Shown here: positions 1 through 4,976 of the stretch, in pieces
Layout: each line of letters starts with the position of its first letter
Numbering within the stretch: the stretch's first letter is position 1
From: an uncultured Oscillospiraceae bacterium
GTDB lineage: Bacteria; Bacillota; Clostridia; Oscillospirales; Acutalibacteraceae
DNA: 10,344 nt
Reading direction: 5' to 3'
NCBI GenBank assembly: GCA_902478455.1
Contig: CABSLJ010000079.1
Span: 1 to 10,344, forward strand
Notes under the pieces: generated by a model
Told to the model about the DNA's origin: nothing
The model's input: only the letters and a program-made list of their open reading frames with translations
Database searches by the model: none
Position numbers and translations under genes: made by a program

Positions 1-67
1 TAAGCAGGTCTTATTCGCTTCCCTTAATCTGTAACACATCATTGACAAACCTACAGGGAGAATGGAC

Positions 68-466
68 ATGTCTGAAATAAAAGCCGGAGAGAAGCTCAGC
101 CTGCAAAAAAATGTGACGAGGGAATTCCTCGCCTGTGAGATGGGCAGCGGCAGTGTGCCGGTACTCGCTACCCCCGCCGTGGTCGCCTTTTTGGAGGAGG
201 CGTGCGCCGCTCTCGTTTCCCCCTCTCTGCCGGAGGGGATCACCACCGTGGGGACGCGCCTGGAACTCGACCATCTCTGCGCGAGCGCCGAGGGAGCCCC
301 GGTGCGCGCCGAGGCCGAGCTGCTGGAAATTGACGGCCGGGTTTACCGTTTCCGCGTGGCCGCCTATGACAACGCCGGCCTGATCGCCGAGGGAAAACAC
401 GAGCGAGTCTCCGTCAAGGCCGAACGGTTTGTGGAAAAGGCGCGCGAACGCGCACGGAAGTCCTGA
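68..466 (+). CDS. FlK-like hot-dog fold thioesterase
   Basis: Predicted 132-residue cytoplasmic acyl-CoA thioesterase of the fluoroacetyl-CoA thioesterase (FlK)-like hot-dog family. Seen: the FlK catalytic triad Thr-Glu-His appears to be conserved as T35 (in LATPAVV), E43 (in FLEEAC) and H69 (in ELDHLC). The 8- and 26-residue spacings match FlK T42/E50/H76 as I recall them. The strand-rich second half (EAELLEIDGRVYRFRV) fits the fold, and the length is usual for the family. I chose the ATG at 68 over the ATG at 62 because the Shine-Dalgarno sequence AGGGAG (55-60) lies 7 bases before 68 but only 1 base before 62. The HAD phosphatase gene follows 64 bases downstream on the same strand, so co-transcription is plausible. 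The true substrate is unknown. Related proteins probably hydrolyse diverse short acyl-CoAs, so fluoroacetate resistance should not be inferred. Confidence 0.8.
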   Translation: MSEIKAGEKLSLQKNVTREFLACEMGSGSVPVLATPAVVAFLEEACAALVSPSLPEGITTVGTRLELDHLCASAEGAPVRAEAELLEIDGRVYRFRVAAYDNAGLIAEGKHERVSVKAERFVEKARERARKS

Positions 467-530
467 GTTATTGCAGGATGGGGAGAAATCCCGCCCGTCA
501 CTTATTTCACAAAACAAGGAGAAAGACCTC

Positions 531-1193
531 ATGCGTCCGATTTATGATGTGGTTCTGTTTGATTTTGACGGCACCTTCTGCGAGACCGGCCCCGGTGTGA
601 TGCGTTCCGTGGCTTACGCGGCCGAGCGCATGGGATTGCCGGCGCTGGAAGAGGAAACGCTGCGGACCTTCATCGGCCCTCCGATTGGGGAGCAGTTTCA
701 GAAAATATTTCATCTTTCTGATGAAGAAACCACGCAGGCGGTCGCCCTTTACCGGGAACGGTACACCGAAAAGGGAATGTATGAACTCGCTTTTTACGAC
801 GGCATGGTCCCGTTGGCTCGCAAGCTGCGGGAGGCGGGCGCTAAAGCGGCCATTGCCTCCTGCAAACCGGAGTATTTCATCCACCGGATTCTGGCTTACC
901 TTGGGGAGGAGCAGCTGTTTGACGCCGTCGCAGGGGCGGAGCTCAACGGGGGACGCGCCCAAAAGGAGGAGGTCATGGCCTGCGCCTTCGAGCGCTGCGG
1001 ATGCGGTGCGGACGTCAACGCGGTATTGATTGGAGATACCAAGTATGACGCCAGAGGCGCGCGCAGGATGGAAACGCCCATGATCGGCGTGCTGTGGGGC
1101 TATGGAACCGAGACCGAAATGCGCGCCGAGGGCGTGGAGCGGTTTGTAAGGACAGTGGAGGAGCTGCAAGGATTGTTGATAACGGGTCAATAG
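531..1193 (+). CDS. HAD superfamily phosphatase, subfamily IA (phosphoglycolate phosphatase-like)
   Basis: A 220-residue soluble hydrolase that probably removes phosphate from a small phosphorylated metabolite through an aspartyl-phosphate intermediate. Seen: HAD motif I DFDGT (nucleophile D11, acid/base D13), an alpha-helical C1 cap with FIGPPIGEQF, motif II in AAIASCKP (S110), motif III lysine K145 (RAQKEE) and motif IV GDTKYD (168-173). The FIGPP signature and the closing GVLWGYGTE are characteristic of the phosphoglycolate phosphatase/5'-nucleotidase-like clade. The start at 531 is set by AAGGAG at 516-521, 9 bases upstream; the reading frame is open back to 429 but has no ribosome site there. 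The gene ends before a strong bidirectional terminator shared with a second, convergent HAD phosphatase. The two are only distantly related, so this is not a fresh tandem duplication. The substrate cannot be assigned from sequence. Confidence 0.88.
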   Translation: MRPIYDVVLFDFDGTFCETGPGVMRSVAYAAERMGLPALEEETLRTFIGPPIGEQFQKIFHLSDEETTQAVALYRERYTEKGMYELAFYDGMVPLARKLREAGAKAAIASCKPEYFIHRILAYLGEEQLFDAVAGAELNGGRAQKEEVMACAFERCGCGADVNAVLIGDTKYDARGARRMETPMIGVLWGYGTETEMRAEGVERFVRTVEELQGLLITGQ

Positions 1194-1263
1194 AAATAAA
1201 TTTTGTATAATGAGCAAGCCAATATACCGATTGTATTTTAAGTAATTCCTTTCATCTCTTTGA

Positions 1264-1310
1264 AAAAGAGCCTTTCTCCGGTGTATGTCCGGAGGAAGGC
1301 TCTTTTGCTT
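1264..1310 (+). terminator. Bidirectional rho-independent terminator
   Basis: An 18-bp stem (1264-1281 with 1289-1306) is perfect except for one T-G wobble and has a 7-base loop. It carries a T run on the + strand (1303-1306, then GCTTT). An A run on its left side (1263-1267) gives a T run on the - strand. It sits between two converging phosphatase genes and can stop transcription from both. Confidence 0.93.
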
Positions 1311-1361
1311 TCATGACAGGGAAGTTAATCGGCGCGTGACGCGTCTCCGACCGCATCCGGC

Positions 1362-2015
1362 TTAAAGCTGCCGAATCAGATCGAGCGGATGCGTCAGCAG
1401 AACATCGACCCCGGCGGAACGCAGCTCTTCCTCCCCACGGAAACCCCAGCAGGCGCCGCAGCTTTTCACGCCCGCATTCTTCGCCGTGAACACGTCTACG
1501 TCGCTGTCCCCGATATAGAGGCAGTCTTCCGGCCGCGCGCCGCTGAGCCGGATGGTCTCCAGCAGGGAGGCAGGGTCGGGCTTGATGGGGTATTCCGGCC
1601 GATTGCCCCAAACCACCGAAAAGGGGATTTCCGGAAACAGCCGACGGGCGATCTCGCCGACAAACCGGTCGGGCTTATTGGAGAGGATGGCCGCCTGGAC
1701 CCCCTGCTCCTTTAGCGCCCCGAGCAATTCCATACAGCCGGGATACGGACGGGTATGGTCAAAACAGTGGGCGTTGTAATGCAGGTCAAAGGCCTCCCGG
1801 AGTCCGGCGAGCAGTTCCTCCGGGCAGGGATGGGGCGCCGCCGCACGGAGGATTAAATTTTTGACGCCGCTTCCCACAAAGAGACGGTAGTCGTCTACCG
1901 GGTGGACGGGCAGGCCGTACCGTGTCAGCGCGACGTTCATACTGACGGCAAGGTCCTCCAGAGAGTCAATCAGAGTGCCGTCCAAATCGAAAACGCAAAG
2001 TTTAGGGGCTGTCAT
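1362..2015 (-). CDS. gph: HAD phosphatase, phosphoglycolate phosphatase type
   Basis: A 217-residue cytoplasmic HAD subfamily IA hydrolase, best matching the Gph family that dephosphorylates 2-phosphoglycolate, a by-product of DNA 3'-end repair and metabolic damage. Seen: motif I FDLDGTLIDS (D10, D12), cap-domain signature FVGSGVKNLI, motif II ILSNKP (S112), motif III K145 in YPIKPDP and motif IV YIGDSDVD (169-174). Length and motif order are typical. The reading frame starts at the ATG whose complement lies at 2013-2015, with the purine-rich AAAGGCGG (complement of 2023-2030) upstream. A near-consensus promoter lies about 80 bases further upstream. The gene converges with the other HAD phosphatase on a shared terminator. 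The related HAD enzymes PpaX (pyrophosphatase) and broad sugar-phosphate phosphatases cannot be excluded, so the symbol is a best guess. Confidence 0.85.
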   Translation of the reverse strand: MTAPKLCVFDLDGTLIDSLEDLAVSMNVALTRYGLPVHPVDDYRLFVGSGVKNLILRAAAPHPCPEELLAGLREAFDLHYNAHCFDHTRPYPGCMELLGALKEQGVQAAILSNKPDRFVGEIARRLFPEIPFSVVWGNRPEYPIKPDPASLLETIRLSGARPEDCLYIGDSDVDVFTAKNAGVKSCGACWGFRGEEELRSAGVDVLLTHPLDLIRQL

Positions 2016-2094
2016 CCTGTAACCGCCTTTCCAAACGACGCCGGTCCCTCAAGGGAATCGCAGACCCGGCAGTCGGTTTCTCTCAACAGAATCT

Positions 2095-2123
2095 ATTATA
2101 TTCGTTTTGGGAACCGCCGTCAA
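2095..2123 (-). promoter_or_regulatory. Sigma-A type promoter for the phosphoglycolate phosphatase gene
   Basis: Read on the - strand, TTGACG (2123-2118) is followed after exactly 17 bases by a perfect TATAAT (2100-2095). The expected transcription start is near 2088, leaving a leader of about 70 bases before the start codon at 2015. Confidence 0.8.
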
Positions 2124-2273
2124 ACCGGCAAAAAAAACGCGGATAGAAAGCATGAGAACACCGAGTCCGGCAATCGATCATTAAAAACAGCCGGCTGTAT
2201 CCGCACGTCGTTCCTTTGCCGGCCAGCGGCATCCCGTCCCCCAAAATTTTCACTGTTTCACGGCGCAGATACA
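2124..2273. other. Intergenic spacer between divergent promoters
   Basis: No credible gene. It separates the - strand phosphatase promoter from the + strand tRNA promoter. The only structure I see is a perfect 12-base palindrome, ACAGCCGGCTGT (2187-2198), with A-rich sequence on its left. It could be an operator, or chance. Confidence 0.5.
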
Positions 2274-2302
2274 TTGACAAAACGGAAAATAATCGCTACA
2301 AT
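2274..2302 (+). promoter_or_regulatory. Sigma-A type promoter of the tRNA-Ser locus
   Basis: A perfect -35 box TTGACA (2274-2279), a 17-base spacer and TACAAT (2297-2302), one mismatch from the consensus -10. The start is expected near 2309, about 80 bases before the decayed tRNA copy. No comparable promoter is evident before the intact tRNA, so this one may drive both. Confidence 0.8.
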
Positions 2303-2390
2303 AAGGAAGTATCTTCATCAGATGCCGCGCGTTTCCCGGACAAACTGGAAACGGCCGCCAGGCATTCCGGAAGATGCGCACAGGTCAACA

Positions 2391-2525
2391 GGGAGCGGTA
2401 TCGAAGTGGTCATAACGGGACTGACTCGAAATCTTGCGGGGATCTGTCCGTTTCGTCCACCAAAAACCTTGTAACCGTGCGGGTTTTACCCGGTTCGAAA
2501 ATTGAATAAGTTTGCTGTTCTTTCC
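2391..2525 (+). repeat. Degraded copy 1 of a duplicated tRNA-Ser segment
   Basis: Shares four blocks in the same order with 2591-2768: the 5' half of a tRNA-Ser (TATCGAAGTGGTCATAACG is identical), GTAACCGTGCGGGTTT (2471-2486; 15 of 16 identical to 2693-2708), ACCCGGTT (2488-2495; also 2745-2752), and GCTGTTCTTTCC (2514-2525; identical to 2757-2768). This copy is shorter between the blocks. Confidence 0.7.
2392..2462 (+). pseudogene. tRNA-Ser pseudogene (decayed 3' half)
   Basis: The 5' half is tRNA-Ser-like: acceptor strand GGAGCGG, a D-arm identical to the intact gene downstream, and anticodon loop CTCGAAA. The right side of the anticodon stem reads TCTTG instead of the TCAGT needed to pair with ACTGA, leaving two pairs. 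The long variable arm and T arm are missing or scrambled, and the 3' acceptor strand before the CCA-like end (TCCACCA, 2456-2462) pairs with only the first three bases of the 5' strand. At about 71 bases it is roughly 18 shorter than the functional copy. A working tRNA is very unlikely. Identity rests on manual folding. Confidence 0.75.
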
Positions 2526-2591
2526 GTCAGTTCTTTCCAAAGCCATTTTCTATCGGAAAAAGGCGGGAAAAAACGGCGGCTGAACATAGAG

Positions 2592-2680
2592 GGAGAGTTA
2601 TCGAAGTGGTCATAACGAGCCGCACTCGAAATGCGGTTGTCCGCAAGGGCACGTGGGTTCGAATCCCACACTCTCCGCCA
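2592..2680 (+). tRNA. tRNA-Ser (anticodon CGA)
   Basis: An 89-base type II tRNA that folds cleanly. The acceptor stem GGAGAGT (2592-2598) pairs with ACTCTCC (2670-2676), followed by discriminator G and an encoded CCA (2678-2680). The anticodon stem CCGCA/TGCGG encloses the loop CTCGAAA with CGA at 2627-2629, which reads UCG serine codons. A long variable arm and a T arm GTGGG-TTCGAAT-CCCAC follow. The extra-long variable arm and anticodon agree on serine. A terminator starts 4 bases after the CCA. The tRNA lies beside an integrase remnant, so it is a probable attachment site for integrated elements. Confidence 0.97.
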
Positions 2681-2683
2681 TCG

Positions 2684-2726
2684 AAAAATCCAGTAACCAT
2701 GCGGGTTTCTGGATTTTTCTTTTTTT
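2684..2726 (+). terminator. Rho-independent terminator of tRNA-Ser
   Basis: The stem AAAAATCCAG (2684-2693) pairs with CTGGATTTTT (2709-2718), with an inner AACC/GGTT pairing, followed by CTTTTTTT (2719-2726). Confidence 0.88.
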
Positions 2727-2756
2727 GCGTTCGCTCCGAAAATCACCCGGTTTTGG

Positions 2757-2793
2757 GCTGTTCTTTCCATAATTTTGGAAAGAACAGCTTTTT
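2757..2793 (+). terminator. Second terminator hairpin downstream of tRNA-Ser
   Basis: A perfect 12-bp stem GCTGTTCTTTCC (2757-2768) / GGAAAGAACAGC (2777-2788), an 8-base loop and TTTTT (2789-2793). The T run is only on the + strand, so it backs up the tRNA terminator and does not serve the integrase fragment on the other strand. Confidence 0.85.
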
Positions 2794-2796
2794 GCT

Positions 2797-3093
2797 TTAT
2801 TCCCCGCTTTTTTCTGCGTTTTGCTCCCATCTGCTGCCGAAATCGCCCGCTTCGGGAAGGGGCATACCGCTCACCATCGCCTGCGCCGAGGAGAGTTTCG
2901 AACTGTAATCCAGATGGGCGTAAATGTTCGCCGTGGTGGAAAAATCCGAATGCCCCAGCCAGTCTTGAATCTGCTTGAGCGGCACGCCGTTGGCAAGCAG
3001 AAGGGATGCGCAGCTGTGCCTGAGATCGTGGAAGCGCATTTTCTTCATGCCGTGCCGCTGGATGAAAGCAGGAAACTGGGATGTCAGATACAC
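2797..3093 (-). pseudogene. Tyrosine recombinase (phage-type integrase), C-terminal fragment
   Basis: Only the last ~98 residues of a tyrosine integrase remain. Seen: box II RFHDLRHSCASLLLANG (the H-x-x-R catalytic pair at residues 22-25), LGHSDFSTTANIYAHLD with the third catalytic histidine (H48) and the nucleophile tyrosine (Y58). The N-terminal DNA-binding domains and box I arginine, normally about 250 further residues, are absent. Upstream of residue 1 the frame reads a few unrelated residues and hits a stop at 3151-3153, so the match ends near 3094. The frame opens with GTG and has no convincing ribosome site, so it is probably not expressed. It points toward tRNA-Ser about 117 bases away, the usual geometry of an integrase beside its tRNA attachment site. 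I infer a relic of an older prophage or ICE cut by a later rearrangement. Confidence 0.85.
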
Positions 3094-3095
3094 AG

Positions 3096-3211
3096 CTATC
3101 TTTGGGAAATGCGTCCGTCTGCATCCCGAAAACAGCAGTATGAAGGATATCTATACCGACCACTGCTATATCCAGGGCGTGGCGCAGAATGTGATCAAAC
3201 GCCTTACATAA
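3096..3211 (+). pseudogene. 3' remnant of an unidentified gene
   Basis: After the integrase similarity ends, the + strand frame ending at TAA 3209-3211 reads smoothly to the stop with ordinary composition (for example DIYTDHCYIQGVAQNVIKRL). Its upstream part runs into antisense integrase sequence, so if it was a gene its 5' portion is gone. It ends 25 bases before the ImmA-like gene, in the same direction. A phage XRE repressor often precedes ImmA, but I do not recognise this tail as one. It could also be a non-coding leader. Confidence 0.35.
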
Positions 3212-3236
3212 TACGGTCAGAAAGGAGGTAACTGCA

Positions 3237-3956
3237 ATGACCAACTATATCTCCCAGGCGGAGGCAGAAGAACTGTGCGAGACCATGCTGCGCCTTTACC
3301 TTGGCAGAAACACGCCCGCGTCGGACCGCATCGATATCGACGGCTTTGTGCGGGGCTATCTGAAATGCAGAATACTGTATGAAACCTTTGCCGAAGATGA
3401 TCCGGACAAAATCGGATTTGCAGGTGACGGAAAAACGCCTCTGCAAATAAAAAAAGACGGAAAAACAATATCGGCAGTGTTCCCTTTTCAGACTATCGTG
3501 CTGGAACGCTTCCTGCTCACCCCGGAAGAATCCACGCATCGCCGCTTTACCCTGGCGCATGAGGCCGGTCATGTCATCGCTATGCGTTTAAACCCCGACA
3601 GTGCCGCTTGTTTTCATCACGCACACGATCTGGAACGGGAATATACGCTGCCGGAGCTGCGGGAGCGGTACAGCATCAGTGAATGGCAGGCAAACACCAT
3701 CGCGGCTTCTCTGCTGATGCCGGTACCGGTAATGCGTAAGACTCTCAGGAAATTTAACGGAGGAAAGCGCTTGCCCGTCTACGGAGAAACCGTCTTTCAT
3801 CCGAGAGAGAAGGTCATCCTGCAAAAGATGGCGGCGTCCCTGGGCGTTTCCTTTACCGCACTGGTCATCCGGCTGCGCGGGCTGGGGATGCTCAACCATC
3901 ACAGCCTGTGCGATTATATCGAGCAGGAACTGCATTTTGGAGGCGACACTTCATGA
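3237..3956 (+). CDS. ImmA/IrrE family metallo-endopeptidase
   Basis: A 239-residue zinc peptidase of the ImmA/IrrE (COG2856-type) family. In characterised mobile elements such as ICEBs1, ImmA cleaves the partner XRE repressor and thereby induces excision and transfer. Seen: the zinc motif HEAGH at 108-112 (two His ligands, catalytic Glu), preceded by RRFTLA as usual, and the distal helix SEWQANTIAASLLMP with candidate third ligand E149. The C-terminal ~50 residues form a helical segment (QKMAASLGVSFTALVIRLRGLGML) typical of the family. The start is fixed by AAAGGAGGT at 3221-3229, 7 bases before ATG. The next gene begins inside its stop codon. No XRE repressor gene is in the window, so the substrate protein is not visible. 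The peptidase is probably cytoplasmic because no signal peptide is seen. Confidence 0.9.
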   Translation: MTNYISQAEAEELCETMLRLYLGRNTPASDRIDIDGFVRGYLKCRILYETFAEDDPDKIGFAGDGKTPLQIKKDGKTISAVFPFQTIVLERFLLTPEESTHRRFTLAHEAGHVIAMRLNPDSAACFHHAHDLEREYTLPELRERYSISEWQANTIAASLLMPVPVMRKTLRKFNGGKRLPVYGETVFHPREKVILQKMAASLGVSFTALVIRLRGLGMLNHHSLCDYIEQELHFGGDTS

Positions 3957-4219
3957 GCGCAGGATATGCAAACGAGGAAGCCCGCCGGAAGGCAGAGCTT
4001 TCCCGAAGGGAAGCGGAAAACCTTATCGAGCGGGAGCTTCGATGCCCTGAATGCGGCTTTAAGGCGGGGTCGGTCTTTTCCGACTGTACAGGGCATCTTA
4101 CCATCCGATGCCGCAAGTGCAAGACAGTTTCGGTACTGAACCTCGCCTATTTCCGCAGGCACCGCAGGTACAAAAGGATGTATCCGCACCGCCATAAACG
4201 GCAAAAGACAATTGAATAA
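3953..4219 (+). CDS. Small Com-like zinc-ribbon protein
   Basis: An 88-residue protein with a basic, helical N-terminus (residues 1-30), one zinc ribbon with CPEC (C31, C34) and CRKC (C53, C56), and a strongly basic tail (RRHRRYKRMYPHRHKR). The second knuckle CRKCKTVSVLN resembles the Com/Mom-regulator type of zinc ribbon found in phages and mobile elements, where Com binds RNA. That match is by eye and only moderate. The ATG at 3953 overlaps the upstream TGA in an ATGA arrangement and has GGAGG at 3939-3943, so it is translationally coupled to the ImmA-like gene. The charge and zinc ribbon suggest nucleic-acid binding. It precedes a highly structured leader RNA, so an RNA target nearby is possible but unproven. 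Confidence 0.72.
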   Translation: MSAGYANEEARRKAELSRREAENLIERELRCPECGFKAGSVFSDCTGHLTIRCRKCKTVSVLNLAYFRRHRRYKRMYPHRHKRQKTIE

Positions 4220-4240
4220 CAAAAAATAAATCAACTCTAT

Positions 4241-4365
4241 TCGAGCAAGCGGAGATGACCGGAAACGGTCAGGCTGCCAGGCGCCGTGCGAGTCAGAATG
4301 ATACGGGCATATTGTATCAATCTGATTTCCACGGCGCTTTTTTGTTTGCTCGGATACTCGCACGG
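4241..4365 (+). promoter_or_regulatory. Structured leader RNA with competing stems (candidate riboregulator)
   Basis: The 190-base gap before the sigma-like gene is unusually structured. Seen: an outer helix 4242-4248/4346-4352 (CGAGCAA/TTGCTCG), a GAAA-tetraloop hairpin GACCG/CGGTC (4257-4261/4266-4270), a long terminator hairpin (4281-4337), and a 10-bp perfect alternative pairing CCGTGCGAGT (4284-4293) with ACTCGCACGG (4356-4365). The alternative pairing reuses the left arm of the terminator, so the two cannot coexist. I do not recognise a catalogued riboswitch. A weak promoter-like TTGAAT (4212-4217)/TCTATT (4236-4241) precedes it. Confidence 0.6.
4281..4343 (+). terminator. Terminator/attenuator in the leader of the sigma-like gene
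   Basis: GCGCCGTG (4281-4288) pairs with CACGGCGC (4330-4337). Inside are TCAGA/TCTGA (4293-4297/4321-4325) and TGATAC/GTATCA (4299-4304/4314-4319), followed directly by six T (4338-4343). It lies 66 bases before the next start codon and would block read-through unless disrupted. Confidence 0.78.
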
Positions 4366-4371
4366 TAAAGC

Positions 4372-4406
4372 GGAGCCTTTCCCCGGCTTGTTCGGGAAAG
4401 GACTCC
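4372..4406 (+). promoter_or_regulatory. Hairpin masking the ribosome binding site of the sigma-like gene
   Basis: GGAGCCTTTCCC (4372-4383) pairs with GGGAAAGGACTCC (4394-4406), giving 12 bp with one bulged A (4402) and a 10-base loop. The right arm contains the Shine-Dalgarno sequence AAAGGA, a few bases before ATG 4410, so the closed hairpin should lower translation. Confidence 0.65.
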
Positions 4407-4409
4407 CAA

Positions 4410-4976
4410 ATGAAAAACACCTTTTTGATGAACAAAATTCATGAAGACGGAGGCGCCGCTCTTTGCGTTGTTACGGCTGAGGAATGGCTTGACGCCGTGA
4501 AGGAAAACCGCAGCCTGCCCCCGGAGCAGCGCCGGTATTTTATCTCCGACTGCATTGAGGAAGGCGATACCATCGACCGCATGATCATAGAAGTGCCCTA
4601 CAGCGAATATCGGCGCTGGAACAGCCGTCATACCGTAAGCGAACGAAGCCGAAGGGCAAAAAAAGAGTTCCTCCATCTGTCTCTGGATGCGGCAGTGCCG
4701 GGATCGCCAACGCTTGCACTGTCCGACTGTCTTGCGGACAGCGGCAGCATGGAAACCGCCGTTCTGGACGCGGTCCTGATAGATGAACTGAAAATCAGGC
4801 TGACCGCATGGAAACCGTGGGCGGCGGAGCTGCTTGCGCATTATCTCGCCGGAAGGAAGAAATCCTGCACGGCGGTGATGGCAGAAAAATACGGCGTATC
4901 GGAGCAGGTGATCCGCAAATACAAGCGGCAGTTTGAAGCATTCGTAAAAAAATTTCTGGCGGGTGTTTCGTTTTAA
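4410..4976 (+). CDS. Sigma-70 region-4-like helix-turn-helix protein
   Basis: A 188-residue putative DNA-binding regulator. Seen: the C-terminal part (about 120-182) has the layout of sigma-70 region 4, with an acidic helix (VLIDELKIRL), a PWAAELLAHYLAG core and the helix-turn-helix MAEKYGVSEQVIRKYKRQFE ending in FVKKFL. The middle (EVPYSEYRRWNSRHTVSERS, then LSLDA) matches a common clostridial mobile-element protein type annotated as sigma-70-like. Regions 2 and 3, which bind the -10 element and core polymerase, are not recognisable, so it is probably not a standard sigma factor. The start is ATG 4410 with AAAGGA just upstream; an in-frame ATG at 4428 is an alternative. Expression is probably controlled by the structured leader and the masking hairpin before it. 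A transcription activator for element genes is the likely role. Confidence 0.75.
   Translation: MKNTFLMNKIHEDGGAALCVVTAEEWLDAVKENRSLPPEQRRYFISDCIEEGDTIDRMIIEVPYSEYRRWNSRHTVSERSRRAKKEFLHLSLDAAVPGSPTLALSDCLADSGSMETAVLDAVLIDELKIRLTAWKPWAAELLAHYLAGRKKSCTAVMAEKYGVSEQVIRKYKRQFEAFVKKFLAGVSF

Larger units (their letters stand above)
2591..2768 (+). repeat. Intact copy 2 of the duplicated tRNA-Ser segment
   Basis: The second member of the segmental duplication described for 2391-2525, containing the functional tRNA, its terminator and the left arm of the second hairpin. The copies differ by point changes and by deletions in copy 1, so the event is not recent. Confidence 0.65.

Noticed and set aside
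11..532. 173-codon - strand frame opposite the thioesterase
   Set aside because: Shadow of the thioesterase gene in GC-rich DNA. The + strand gene has a catalytic triad and a ribosome site.
1176..1211. TTGATA and TATAAT after the first HAD phosphatase as a promoter
   Set aside because: The spacer is 24 bases, too long, and it would fire straight into the bidirectional terminator with no gene before it.
507..1217. 236-codon - strand frame opposite the HAD phosphatase
   Set aside because: Antisense shadow; the + strand carries all four HAD motifs.
2392..2462. Second functional tRNA
   Set aside because: The anticodon stem has only two pairs, the T arm is absent, and the acceptor stem pairs at only three Watson-Crick positions.
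2606..2908. + strand frame starting inside the tRNA-Ser
   Set aside because: Translation of tRNA and terminator sequence (TWVRIPHSPP is a classic tRNA artefact); no ribosome site.
2486..3244. Long - strand frame (252 codons) spanning the integrase fragment region and the tRNA
   Set aside because: It runs antisense across the tRNA-Ser gene and includes the familiar spurious peptide RRVWDSNPRALADNRISS that arises from tRNA antisense translation. The real integrase fragment is in another frame.
4257..4337. Cobalamin riboswitch or group II intron domain in the leader
   Set aside because: A few words resemble parts of these (GCCAGG, GTGCGAG), but the conserved boxes are not in the right order and there is no intron-encoded protein.
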